Shown in pieces: positions 46,800-57,779 of a stretch of DNA of 64,000 bases; the stretch's first letter is position 1, and each line of letters starts with the position of its first letter. Location of the stretch: assembly GCA_032622095.1 (NCBI GenBank), contig CP136064.1, positions 251,722,484-251,786,483 of the forward strand, written 5' to 3'. The notes under the pieces were generated by a model. That model ran no database searches and was not told the DNA's origin. It saw only the letters and a program-made list of their open reading frames with translations. Position numbers and translations under genes: made by a program. The DNA comes from Siphonodentalium dalli. Lineage: Eukaryota > Mollusca > Scaphopoda > Gadilida > Siphonodentaliidae.

Positions 46800-47854
46800 T
46801 CTATTATATATATTTGGAAGATCTGTGTGTGTGTGTGTGTGTGTGTCTGTCTGTCTGTTCGCGATGGACTCGAAAACGACCGAACCGATTTCGATGAAAC
46901 TTGGTATGTGGGGATACTTTCGGCCGTGGAGTGGCATAGGCCTGTTAATTTGCCCGTGCGACGTGACATTGACCTTGAAATCGGGTCGTTTCAAGGTCGA
47001 ACGCCCGAGTATCACGTGATTTCGATGAAAATTAGTGTCTAGGGATATTTTCGTATGGGGAGTGTCGTAAGCATATTCGATTGCCCGTGCGACGTGACTT
47101 TGACCTTGAAATCGGGTCAATTCAAAGTCAAATCGCGAATTTTGATGGGATTTCGACCAAATTTGATACGTGGGGTTACGTTTGTCCACTGAGTGTTTTG
47201 GACGGGTCGAGTCGTGACCCCGACCTGACCTTGACCTTCAAAATGATCAATTCGAGGTCAAATCTGGTAAAACCGGATGGATTTCGAGAACGGCCGAGCC
47301 GATTTCGATGAAACTTGGTATGTGGGGTACTTTCGGCCGGGGAGTGGCACGGGCCTATTAATTTGCCCGTGCGACGTGACCTTGACATTGAGATCGGGCC
47401 ATTTCAAGGTCAAACGCCCGAGTATCACGGGATTTCGATGAAAATTAGTGTCTATGGATACTTTCGTATGGGGAATCTCATAATCCTATTCATTTGCCCG
47501 TGCGACGTGACCTTGACCTTGAAATCGGGTCAATTCAAGGTCGAGTCGCGAATTGTTATGGGATTTCGACGAAATTTTACACATAGGGTTACTTTTGTCC
47601 ACTGAGTGTTTTAGACGGATCAGATCGTGACCCCGCCCTGACCTTGACCTTCAAAATGATCAATTCGAGGTCAAATCGGGTAAAACCGGATGGATTTCGA
47701 CGGGTACTTTTGTCGGGTACTTTTATCCTGGCAGTGTTTTGGACGGGTCAAATCGTGACCCCACCTGACCTTGATCAATTCAAGGTCAAAAATCGCGCAA
47801 TTCGCCGAAAAGCAGAGGGGAAACAGCCCGGACGAAGTCGGGTCCACCAGCTAG
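46800..47854 (+). mobile_element. Non-autonomous Helitron, second of the pair, with 414-bp internal tandem repeat
   Basis: Starts TCTATTATATATATTTGGAA directly after the CTAG of the first element. It ends CCCGGACGAAGTCGGGTCCA...CTAG (47851-47854) before host T (47855). The block from CCGATTTCGATGAAACTTGG at 46885 recurs at 47299 (period 414). Within each unit TTGCCCGTGCGACGTGAC occurs twice, about 130 bp apart. GACCTTGACCTTGAAATCGG words dominate. ORFs here are repeat translations. Confidence 0.85.
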
Positions 47855-49172
47855 TATAATATAAAGAGTGTGCTAATTAAAATTATATATTCCATGGAAG
47901 TATAAAATTTCTGGCATTTCAGAAATGTAAAAACCTAGTTTTAAATGTATTGGTTTCTGACACACCTGCAAGGCCGCCACAATAGTCACGTGTGTACATA
48001 ATTTATATGTTTATTGATGTTACACTTCAGATTCTGTAGCATAAGAGGTTCTGAGTTGTTTTCAGATATATACATCAATTGACATTATCGAGTTGCGCGT
48101 TCAGAGTATATACGAATTTCCCCTCATACAATGTAGCGAGTTCGAGCCGTTTGTAACACTTCAAAAGATTGCTTACACAATACAGGAAAGATTCGTCACC
48201 AAAATAAAATGCTTGTGGTGCTGAGTTCGTGGCTTAGACCTTGTTCGTGGGCAGAATTTACGCTTTCTGTCCATGGTACAAACCCTGGAGAAGTGCGTGT
48301 TGCGTATGCGTGTAAAATTGAATCAAGACGCCCCAATATGGTTATTCCATGTACGTCAGGCAATAGATGGAGAACTTACGTTCGATTCTCTAGATTTATT
48401 TGAGTCGTATCCGGTTTACATATATATCCCGGGAGTCCTGAGACAATCTAATTCGTGAGCAATATCGTCGCTTCCGGTATATAGATGCTCCTATAATAGC
48501 ACACAGGAACCCATTTGGCTGCCTCTGGATAACAAATAAGAGCCTTGCATATTTGCGGTGGCGAGCTTCTGGTAGACTACTTGTATATATATAGAAATGA
48601 TCGCTTTTTTCAGTTTTGTCACAGTTAATTCGCAAGAAAGTAAGGTTATATATGCATATCGTAATTACTCAAGCTAATTTTCTCTCGATATATGTTAATA
48701 TATATACTGTATTAATTTATATCTGCCCACAGTATATTGCATTGTATCTTATCTTTTATTTAATTAATTTCCAACTGTCAATAATCGATTGACTAATGTA
48801 TGTTATCTTTAGATGCTATGTCATATGCATGTAATATGTGTTAATGTGTGAACCAATAACTATATCTATCAACTATCATTTGAGCTAACACTGATACATA
48901 CAATTCAATTCGTTTAATCTTTTTGACCCATAATACATAGGTAGAAACACGCATCATCATTCAGAGGCAATATGTGTCCATATAATGGAAATTATGTTAG
49001 GTCAATTTGGAGAGGCGTCGCGAAAGTGTGGAAATCATTATTTTATCAGTATTGTACTACGCATAGGATATTCCCCGAGCTGTCGGGTATTGATTGTTTA
49101 TTTAACTCAACGTCACAGTTAAGTAGCGATTGCAGAGTAATAATTAACATATATTTACAAAAGGAGGCCACT
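47855..49172. other. No recognisable feature
   Basis: AT-rich with short ORFs; no shared repeats or domains. Confidence 0.5.
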
Positions 49173-49360
49173 GTTGTCATCATCATCATGATCATCACCG
49201 TCATCGTCATCATAATCGTCATAATCAGTATCATCATCATCGTCGTCGTCGTGGTCGTCATCATCGTCATCATCCTCTTCGTCAGTCGGTATCACCATGA
49301 TCATCATCGCCACCAGCATCATCGCAATCATCATCATCAAATCAAGTCATCATCATCAAT
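49173..49360. repeat. CAT/CGT-rich microsatellite
   Basis: Interrupted (CAT)n, (CGT)n and (CATAAT)n tract of nearly 190 bp. Open frames of poly-Ile/Val or poly-Met/Asp in it are spurious. Confidence 0.9.
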
Positions 49361-50879
49361 TTTTATTTCGAATTTTCGCATTCGAAAAAATAATTCAACG
49401 AGGCGGAGCCGAGGTATTAGTTGTACGAATACCCGACAGCGAGGGGAATATTTGGCTTAAACCACAGCTATACCTCAAATAAATATACATACCTCGCGTT
49501 CAAAAACACTAGATTTCTGGAAAAATTAAGTGCGATCATGCATGTAGTGCAGTGGACGAGTGTATGTCGCGTCTTGCGCTGCATGTTCATTCATGCAAAC
49601 ATAGACTCAAAACCATTAAACAATTATCCAAAGCTACAACTTTGCCTGACCTGGCCCAGCGATGGCCGTACACAATTTGATACCGTCGTGGGTTGTTCAA
49701 GCCATGCATGATCTCTCACTCAGTCGTTGTTAATCCTGCTTTGAGAATAAATGACGGCCAGTTTAATCAGCTCATTGCGGAGATAACGGAAGGAGTATAT
49801 GCTCTTTTGTGAACGACTGTATATCGCGTCGAAGGTATTTCGTCAGATCGCATTGAGATTAAAGCCATTAAAATCACGTCGATCCTTAAACCGAACATCT
49901 ATACAATCGGGAGAAAACAAAATGTGGGGGCAATTCCATCCTGCAGAACTCAGAACAAAGCTGCATGTGCAAGGCGAGCAAAGTTATATTAAATGACAAA
50001 TCATTTTCAACTCCCATTAATTTTGTAAGAAAATAATTTATGGATTTTGGTACATTATGGCAATCAAAATAGCTTGAACAATATCTGACAAACTAATATA
50101 CGGATTTGTCGTATAGTATACCAATAAAATCAAAGTCAGTCCGGGACAATGTCATAGCGACAGGGTGTATGGTTCTCATGCCCCCTCCCCTAACGAATGT
50201 CATTATTTTAAACAGTTGGAAATATCATGTCTGATACTTCACGCCATGCACCAATAGGTTGACATTGTTTTGTCAACAAATGTGTAGTGGGAGAATAGTT
50301 CCTTTTAGACCAAAGTCTGATATTTCCCCAATATTTGAACAATTTATGTTAGGACTGACATCGCCATCAGTTGGACAAGTTCCATACATCTATATAGGGG
50401 TTAATTTATCATATCGAAAATGTGTGGTACTAGTTGGACAATTTCGGCTCACGGAGGCGGGTGGTGTCAAATGAAATTGAGACTCGTTCAAGGGGTGTGG
50501 TAGTTGAAAATTATAAGTTGGACACCACTCAAACTGCGTCACTGAAACCACATAAATCAATCAGCTGTTATCAGCTTCCCACCCACGAGTGAAACACTCG
50601 CTTTTTATAGTTACCATGTATAGTAAATATACATGTCTTGATATATGTAATTTGCATGATAACTGATATTTGACCCAATTGTTGACCATAACACAGGAAC
50701 GGCAATGGCGACTAATGTTGTCCTATATAGAGATCCGAGCACGGGGTGGAGACCCCAAGTTTTTGCTAGGAATTTAAGTGTGCAACATTCCTCATATTTT
50801 GTAGAGTCTATGCAAAATGTTCACTATATTTCCGACTGTTGGAAAGCGTTATGAACCAGTAACTAGAAAATTATCCAAC
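49361..50879. other. No gene; scattered TTGGACAA/TTGGAAA words
   Basis: About 50200-50530 holds degraded words of the TTCCAAC-type repeat. The remainder is unrecognised. Confidence 0.4.
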
Positions 50880-51215
50880 CTAATAGGGTGATGCAAATGA
50901 AATTTGCCGAGTTTGTGTGGGTGGGTGGGGGACTGGGGGTGTCAGTGAGACGTCCAAGTTCGCAAAAATTCCATTTGTACCCCCACCCTCTGCAAGTTCA
51001 AATGGTACCTCAAGCTTCAAGCTTTCCAACTGTTGGAAAACTACAACCAAACACGCCCCTAATTACTACGACCCATGTAGCATAATATTATTATACCAAC
51101 AATTTCAACCTACATTTGGTGTGACATTTCCAGCTGAAGCATGGAATTTCCAACTTCTCAAAATCTTGACAAAAGTTGGGGGCCCCGGGTGAGACAAGTA
51201 CCTTCGGATATTAGC
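50880..51215 (+). repeat. TTCCAAC-type repeat (R3), copy 1
   Basis: Contains CTTTCCAACTGTTGGAAAAC, then TTTCAACCTACATTTGGTGT, GACATTTCCAGCTGAAG and TTGACAAAAGTTGGGGG. These appear in the same order as at 58130-58250 (TTTCAACCTATTGTTGGTGT, GAAATTTCCAACTAATG, TTGACCAAAGTGGGGG). Confidence 0.65.
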
Positions 51216-51452
51216 TGTGAATAAGTTCAAACCACACGCCAGCAGACCCAGTGTGATAACTAGATGGAAACGGTTAACATTATACTTCAATTATCAATAC
51301 AATAGAAAGGCACCGTGAAACCATTTCCGATTTGTTATTCCTTATACACTATACTGCTTGGTTATGTAAATACCAATGTCAAGGTCGGCTTGATAACGGC
51401 GCCTAATTTAAGTGTGAGATTTACAGATTCATTCCAAATTTACATGTTCTCC
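51216..51452. other. Short unrecognised spacer
   Basis: Nothing recognised. Confidence 0.5.
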
Positions 51453-51828
51453 TTAACCCTTTACCCAACAGAACGGCCCTGTGCCAATGCATTCTCTTAT
51501 ATATGCGAGTCGACCATAGGTCGCCTCGCATATATAAGAGAATGCATTGGCTTAACACATTAAAAATTATAAAATTGTTAAAGAATGTAAGAAAAAATGG
51601 TAAAAAGTGTTTTTAGGCCAATGCATTCTCTTATATATGCGAGGCGACCTATGGTCGACTCGCATATATAAGAGAATGCATTGGCACAGGGCATAACTGT
51701 AACCATCACAATGTGGTCAAGGAGCCGGTTCCAATGATATCCATATTTGTATGGTTCTATTGAGACAGACCGAAGATATTTTAGGCTGTTGAAGCTTTAT
51801 TTGGCCGGTTTTGGCCGGTTTGTTGGGT
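51453..51828. mobile_element. TTAA MITE, subfamily A, copy 4, right terminus deleted
   Basis: TTAACCCTTTACCCAACAGA at 51453 and both hairpin modules are present. The right end stops at GTTTGTTGGGT and joins GTGAAACATAG, the start of repeat R2, without the final AAAGGGTTAA. A deletion has fused the two repeats. Confidence 0.9.
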
Positions 51829-52185
51829 GTGAAACATAGAGTGAGCTAAGCGAAATGGAGAATACTCTTGCACAAAGTCATTATTGTTCCGAATATTATA
51901 ACCAAAATTGACAACACACATACATGTACACCGTCATTCTTATATATTAGTTGAATTCCGTGACTCCATGGCAATCTCAGTTTTGTCAGTTTATCACCTA
52001 TCACCGATAGTTGCGTCCCGAATCGAGAAGTAAATATTTACAATTGAGCGTAGTTCAGACGATGTTTTATATGGTCGATTTGTTTGAGATTTTCTGCGAT
52101 GTTAGTAAAATGCTACATTCCTCCGGTTGGCAAACTAACTTATCGGTTTCACGCACTCAAACAAGGCTATAATATGCCTTTAACT
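51829..52185 (+). repeat. Dispersed repeat R2, copy 3
   Basis: Matches the 20486 and 31087 copies, with small deletions (for example a shortened TTTTATATGGTCGATTTG region). It ends near ATAATATGCCTTTAAC. Confidence 0.8.
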
Positions 52186-52707
52186 TTATTTTAAAGAAGA
52201 ATTCCATAAAATGACATCGGGGTCTAGATATTTAAATGAAACATAGAACAATGCCCGCATTTACCCAACCGCCTTATGCACTCGATAAAAGAACAAAGGG
52301 AAAATTGAATAATAAATCATACAACGCAGTTACCGAGGGAATTCAGCATGAGAAAGAAGTTCAAGAAATTATAACGGTCAGTGGAAATAGTGTGAATGAA
52401 TTCGTCGATACGCCAGTGGTATATGGTTGTCGCCACCGTACCTATGCCGTGCATCAAATGGAATAGATCGATGGGAGTAGCTTCAATCGACTGCTAATAC
52501 GTCCACCTCCTATGACTGGAGGCCGATGGTACAATCAGCCCGAGAGTATTGGCTCGACATCGCACAAGACACTCCCATCGTGTTTTATGTATGCCAGGAA
52601 GAACACTCCCTCTTTTGACTCGTATGCGACAGTCGCGTAGAACGTCGATTCACTGTCGTATACGGATGGCTCAGCTGAGAATGTCGCCCACACATGAAAG
52701 TACTATC
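52186..52707. other. Upstream region of the transporter gene
   Basis: Two short plus-strand ORFs (76 codons at 52236-52466; 68 codons at 52549-52755) have no recognisable domain. It may contain upstream regulatory sequence, or a 5' exon of the transporter transcript; neither is shown. Confidence 0.35.
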
Positions 52708-52714
52708 TATAAAG
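52708..52714 (+). promoter_or_regulatory. Candidate TATA box of the transporter gene
   Basis: TATAAAG stands 79 bp upstream of the transporter ATG in a locally less AT-rich context (ACTATCTATAAAGGACACG). Transcription would then begin near 52740 and give a 5' UTR of about 50 nt. Position and sequence fit, but TATA-like words are common in this DNA. Confidence 0.4.
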
Positions 52715-52792
52715 GACACGTTTCGACGGAAGATATGTTCTTTGATGGCGTATAAACCTTATAATTGTTAAATATATACGAGGTGCTACAGA

Positions 52793-54337
52793 ATGGTTTC
52801 GGTGAGTAACTGGCGGAAGTTTTTCCCGTCTTTCAAAGGGTTCAACGAAATATTCCGAAGTTGGGAGGTGTATTTCGTTTTTCTGCTGTATAATACTGCG
52901 GAAGCTGTTCTGGATGCCGTCCTAAGACCACACCTTGTTAACATTGTTTGTAATTACGTACATTCTGACAACTTATGGATATGTAAACGGATACGTCATC
53001 ACAATTTACTCAACAACGAAGTCCAAACCACCACAACTAATTTTTTCATCTACAATAAGATCTTGACAAATGTTCCTGCGCTTTTTCTTGGACTCCTGTG
53101 TGGTGCCTGGAGCGACCGATTCGGCAGGAAACTTCCTATTGTAATGCCGAGTCTCGGGACAACGTTCGCTGTTCTGTTTTACATGGCTGCAAACATGTCG
53201 CCCGAAACTGGAGTATCCTTCTTTTTGTGTGGATCTGCACTGCAAGGTCTCTTCGGAAGAACACCGGTCATCTACATGGCGGTTCAAAGTTACATAGTAG
53301 ACATAACCAAAGAAGAGAAACGTACAAATAGATTAGGCATCTTAGCGGCGATGCAGTTCTTCGGAATGTTTCTTGGCTCGTTGATAGCTGGCGTTCTTGA
53401 AGACGAGACAAACGTCCAAATAACCTTCTGCATGGTGAGCCTCCTACACGCATTGGTTGTACTAGTTGTTGTATTCGGTTTACGCGAGAGCGTGCCGAAT
53501 ACTGAAACTACCCAAGTCAGCTGTTCGGCACTTTTCCAGGTCAGAAATATGAAAGATTCGCTGCATGTTCTGTACAGGGAAAGAACTGGCACGAAGAGGC
53601 GCGGTATTGTGATCTTGTTCGGGATTTTGTTAGTGCATCAAGTATGTAGGACGGGCCTACTAGACGTTACAGTTCTATTCATAGACCGTCCACCCCTAAG
53701 CTGGCCTAAATCTTGGTTTGGGTACCTTTCCGCAGTAGATAATGCCGGAATGGGCTTGTTCCTGTTGGTTGTACTTCCCATCCTCTCTAAGCTGTTCAAA
53801 CTGTCCGATGTTTGGATAAGCATATTGGGATTAGTATGTGGAAGTCTGCGACTTGTTCTCATGGCGTGGAGTTCTCACACATGGATGGTGTGTATTGCAG
53901 TAATACTCGGCTGCGGTGCTGGACTTATTAACTCACCGCTACGAAGTCTTCTGAGTAAACTCGTTGACGAAGACGAGATAGGAAAAATGTTTTCTGTTCT
54001 AGGTAGCGGAGAGACTGTAGCCAAGTTTTTTGGACTTCTGTTGACGGCACTATATGGCGCCACAGTTGACTTCTTTGCAGGTTTGCCGTTCTTGATAGCA
54101 GCTGTATTGTATGTAATTATAGTCGTAGTCCTAATAACGAAGCGTGGTCACATAAGCGCACCAGAGAAAACAGGCGAACAGCTTGACCAAACTGCGGACA
54201 GAAATTTAGAAATGGACAAGTTCGACAAAGTGCCCTGTGATAGTCTGACTGAAGTGAACAATCATTGTCAGAATGGACGCATATTACAACACGACGCCAA
54301 TCCAGTAAATTATAGTACAATGGACGAACTGGATTGA
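52793..54337 (+). CDS. SLC46/proton-coupled folate transporter-like MFS membrane protein
   Basis: An uninterrupted 514-codon frame. The ATG has a good context (A at -3, G at +4) and an in-frame TAA 22-24 nt upstream (52769-52771). About twelve hydrophobic helices are visible, TM1 near residues 25-45 and TM12 near 430-449. The MFS motif A, GAWSDRFGRK (104-113), lies between TM2 and TM3. A cysteine-bearing loop (50-85) follows TM1, a central cytosolic loop spans about 230-270, and VDEDEIGKMFSVLGSGETVA (391-410) precedes TM11. The pattern and length fit the SLC46 family (folate/thymic transporter-like), proton-coupled solute carriers of plasma or lysosomal membranes. Substrate cannot be read from sequence. 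The polar C-tail (450-514) is unusual only in length. The gene has no intron in the ORF and lies between repeats. GTGAGTAAC at 52802-52810 resembles a splice donor but the frame reads through. Confidence 0.9.
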   Translation: MVSVSNWRKFFPSFKGFNEIFRSWEVYFVFLLYNTAEAVLDAVLRPHLVNIVCNYVHSDNLWICKRIRHHNLLNNEVQTTTTNFFIYNKILTNVPALFLGLLCGAWSDRFGRKLPIVMPSLGTTFAVLFYMAANMSPETGVSFFLCGSALQGLFGRTPVIYMAVQSYIVDITKEEKRTNRLGILAAMQFFGMFLGSLIAGVLEDETNVQITFCMVSLLHALVVLVVVFGLRESVPNTETTQVSCSALFQVRNMKDSLHVLYRERTGTKRRGIVILFGILLVHQVCRTGLLDVTVLFIDRPPLSWPKSWFGYLSAVDNAGMGLFLLVVLPILSKLFKLSDVWISILGLVCGSLRLVLMAWSSHTWMVCIAVILGCGAGLINSPLRSLLSKLVDEDEIGKMFSVLGSGETVAKFFGLLLTALYGATVDFFAGLPFLIAAVLYVIIVVVLITKRGHISAPEKTGEQLDQTADRNLEMDKFDKVPCDSLTEVNNHCQNGRILQHDANPVNYSTMDELD

Positions 54338-54902
54338 GTGGTAGGTTTTTAAACCATATTTTGCTGTCATAAGATGTGTTATTCCGCATAGGAAGATAGT
54401 AAGTATAGTGCGCTATACGAGAAAAAGACAGAAATTTGTTAAATGCGGTCAACTAATATATCGCAAAATCTGCAATGCCCAGTGACGTTCTTTTGTCTTT
54501 GTGTAAGGTTCATAAAAGTTGATAAATAGCATCCCTGGAAATGGTATGTCGTGTGGGTTAGAACATTATTCCGAAGGTTCACTATTCCAAAGACCATTAG
54601 TCCGAAATTCCATTATATTCAAAGGTTCGATCATTATTCCCAAAATTGTATCGCCCTAACTATTTTGGTGCCGATCGAGTAAGTGATTGATTTTTGCAGC
54701 TATGACGGTTTTTTGGTCCGATGTGAATTTCACAAATTGACCAAATTACCGAGGATCTCTGCATCCTGAGAACATTCGACCATAACTTATTCGGCCTTCA
54801 TAACTGATTAGACCATGACTGATTCGGCCTTCCCAGTCGGCCTTTTTTTGACAATCCGGGGTCTCCACCACCACAACCCCTCAAATATTTCGCCCGATAA
54901 CA
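54338..54902. other. 3' flank of the transporter gene
   Basis: No clear AATAAA follows the stop within about 250 bp. A repeated ACTTATTCGGCCTTCATAAC / ACTGATTCGGCCTTCC word pair lies near 54785-54835. Otherwise unrecognised. Confidence 0.4.
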
Positions 54903-55069
54903 TTAGCCCTTTCATGACTGGAGCTTTCTGAAATTTTGCAAATACCCTGTGCCATTGCATTCTTTGATATATGGGAGTCTCCCTATGGGAGACTCGCATA
55001 TATAAGAGAATGCACTGGCACAGGATCTCTAATGTTGCACCTGCGCAGCTCCCATCATGAAGGGGTTAA
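54903..55069. mobile_element. TTAA MITE, subfamily B, copy 2 (single hairpin)
   Basis: The left end reads TTAGCCCTTTCATGACTGGA and the right end TCCCATCATGAAGGGGTTAA (55050-55069), so one target copy has decayed to TTAG. Inside is one short hairpin, GGGAGTCTCCCTATGGGAGA, followed by TATATAAGAGAATGCACTGG. Confidence 0.85.
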
Positions 55070-55700
55070 GAGAACTGCCCTGCGTCAAGTTTTTGTCGAG
55101 AGTTTCTTAGTTGAATTTCGATTACGTATTGCATATTTAAGATACGTGTAACTGTATGAGAATGTGGAATGAATGTGAACGACGGGATTACTCTGCACAC
55201 ATGGACGAACTCTCGTTCAATGAAGTGGGCAACCATTCCCAGAAAACGAACGACAATTCGGGGTGCTTTCAAAATAACGAACATTCAGAACGACGAACTT
55301 TTGATATCATGGTGGTACGGAATAATGAACCATACGGATCCCATTTTCTTATTCTGTTTATGTTGGACGGCTCAACACGAAATACATAAGCGCGCAGTGG
55401 AAGTAACGTAGTATTAGCAGTTGTGACTGCTCGCCCCTCCCAAATCATGTGGTACTGTGTAAATTGACAGCTATCGCACAATGAACTACTAAGAATTGCG
55501 AAAAGGGTACTACATCACTAGAAGTTATGTGTGTTCTATCAGTTGTCGTTTTGCCATAATAGAGACCTTTCGCAAAAATAACTATTACGATTACGGATAG
55601 GACATATATTGTCCTAGAAAGGTTGACACAATCACAATTTATATACGATGGCTAATTGATGAGACGGCAGCATATGTCCCACTTTATTCAGTTACACATA
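55070..55700. other. No recognisable feature
   Basis: Two overlapping plus ORFs of 77 and 80 codons near 55156-55411 lack domains. Nothing else was recognised. Confidence 0.45.
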
Positions 55701-55919
55701 TACAGTAATGCCCTAAGTAATCGACTCCTTTAACCACAGCAGAATTATGGGTAACTTTTCAGGATTTAGTCGGAAATATGGTTTGTTGACATTAATCGGA
55801 AAGCTCTCGGCGAGAGCTTTCCGTTGAATGGCAACAAGCCATATTTCCGACTAAATCCTGAAAAGTTACCCATAATTCTGCTGTGGTTAAAGGAGTCGAT
55901 TACTTAGGGCATTACTGTA
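55701..55919. mobile_element. TA-flanked palindromic MITE, copy 3
   Basis: TA at 55701-55702 and 55918-55919. Arms as in the 21613 copy; the centre is CGGAAAGCTCTCGGCGAGAG, then CTTTCCG. Confidence 0.9.
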
Positions 55920-55983
55920 TTTGAAAGAGACACACATTACTTTTGATAATAAAGATACTTTTCAGAGAGGATGAGGCATAAGA

Positions 55984-56047
55984 AGAATGAGATCCCCAGA
56001 AGATGAATTTAGTGATGTTAAATTCATCCTCTGGGGACCTCATTCTG
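55984..56047. repeat. Minimal GCAGAATGAGG palindrome (R8), copy 4
   Basis: AAGAATGAGATCCCCAGAAG with GATGAATTTAGTG and its complement meet almost without a loop. It is 64 bp long, the shortest member seen. Confidence 0.8.
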
Positions 56048-56100
56048 CAAATGTCCGGCACCATATTTCCAGATCCCATGTTCTTATCGGTGTGTAATAC

Positions 56101-56633
56101 ACAGGGTCCGCACTGGACCGAAATTTACTTTTGCCAAATAATTTGCCAAATGAAAATATTTTTTGCCAAATTCTATCATAATTTGGCAAATGTGATCCCC
56201 GATAGTATCATTTACCAGTTAGTTAATACTTATACGTGCATCTCTATTGTAGTTTATCATACAACAAAAAGTCAATCACCGAACAATAAAATGGTAGAAG
56301 GGAACATTGCAAGAGGCGATTAGCTATGTAAACACCACCATCACACTAAATATAGGTATATATAGGTAATCCCTCCACCCATCGATAATAATGTTACCAG
56401 ATTAACTGCCTCTTAACGGAGGTGTTAAATTTTCCGAAACCATATAAAACACCACTAACATAATTATATTGTAATAGTTTCCTAAAATGAGTGGTATTGA
56501 TTGACCGATATTTTTCAACTTTATTGAGGAATTAAAAAGTGACTTGCCAAAACTTTTGCCAAATTTAAATATTTTTTGCCAAATGTGAATTATTTTTGCC
56601 ATTGGCAAATTTGGCTGGCAGCGCGAACCCTGT
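56101..56633. mobile_element. TIR element (ACAGGGT ends, TTTGCCAAA arms) flanked by 26-bp direct repeats
   Basis: The ends ACAGGGTCCGCACTGG and CTGGCAGCGCGAACCCTGT are inverted with mismatches. Both subterminal regions carry several TTTTGCCAAA/TTTGGCAAA words. The flanks 56075-56100 and 56634-56659 (CCCATGTTCTTATC then GTGTGTAATAC/GTGTGTATTAC) are 26-bp direct repeats with two mismatches that abut the termini exactly. CAGGG ends recall hAT elements, but no 8-bp duplication is present. No transposase. Confidence 0.8.
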
Positions 56634-56659
56634 CCCATGTTCTTATCCGTGTGTATTAC

Positions 56660-56996
56660 ACCACACGGATAATGTTAGAGCGTCCCCAAGAAGGACCGGT
56701 GCACTGGCACATTCTGGTCACATTCACATAATTAAACTGCGTGGGGTATATTTCATCTCACATAAGAACCCCCGTGGGTAAAGATCGAAGTTTGGCCGTA
56801 TACTGGCATGATATTTTCATATCCATAATCGTATTCGTGATTTTGAGAAAGGTCTCTGATTATCCGTAGTTACGATTACGATTTCAAGAAGCCAAGCATG
56901 TGCACGCGATCTTTGCGTGTACTTATAGAACCTATCACTGGCTCTTATACGATAATAACATAATTACGTACAAACTAAACACAGCAAACATAATCC
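56660..56996. other. No recognisable feature
   Basis: Starts inside a small ATCCGTGTG...CACACGGAT palindrome (56646-56670). Otherwise unrecognised. Confidence 0.45.
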
Positions 56997-57160
56997 TATC
57001 ACCTTACTGCGAGTGGCAAGAAGTTTGAACAGCACTATTTTCTCACAAAGGGACCCGTAGTCGTCAATTCTGCGAAAAGGTTTTTGGACCGTACGAAAAA
57101 TCTACGAATATTATAAGTTATTCGTAATTCTTATCAATAGTAATTCATTGTGCGACCGGG
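56997..57160 (+). repeat. Dispersed repeat R1, copy 2
   Basis: Direct match to 1592-1745 with point differences and small indels. Confidence 0.75.
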
Positions 57161-57779
57161 GATAAATGAATGGCTTCACTTTTTATTACATGCCGTTGTT
57201 GTATTCTAAGTAAATTGACTGTTTCCAGTTTGTGAGATAACTTTCGTGTGTTCTTGTGAGATCATTGATTCCCCGTTGAGACACGCGGCGTTATTAATTT
57301 GCTAAAAAAAAAAGACTAAACGAATCTTCAGCAGTTCGTTATGTCAAAATCGTTGAAAGCGAGTTTCGATCGAAAGACCTCAGACTAATATGACTTTCGT
57401 TTGTTTTGAGGCATGTAATAAGCATAGCGCACAACTAATATTGGTTCTGTTTAGCTAGCAGGGGACATACCAATGATACGTAGTGTTATAATGTTTACAT
57501 TACACAGCGCCAATCGGTATTAACTGTTACAGATTAATGGTTGAAGTTTATCCACACACAGTCAGAGAGTGAAAGTGAGAGAGGGAATTACTGTTGCGTT
57601 AACTTTTGCTTGGCCAAATCTTTCAGAATGGTGTAAAAAGACGTTTATCGTATCCACAGTTCATGCACAGCTGTTCGAGTTACATTGATATGAACAGCAT
57701 CGGCCATCTGTAAGCTACATGCAGTTAATCGTTTTTTGAATTTACCCTTGAATCAGAATCAGACCAAACACAAGTTTTG
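57161..57779. other. No recognisable feature
   Basis: Unique sequence; A-run near 57304-57312. Confidence 0.5.

Noticed and set aside
46827-47859. Small ORFs in the Helitron pair
   Set aside because: They follow the tandem repeat units and carry no Rep or helicase motif.
49046-49340. Minus-strand ORFs of poly-Met/Asp
   Set aside because: They are translations of the CAT/CGT microsatellite.
53006-54452. Minus- and alternate-frame ORFs overlapping the transporter
   Set aside because: They are shadows of the 514-codon frame, which alone shows membrane helices and MFS motif A.
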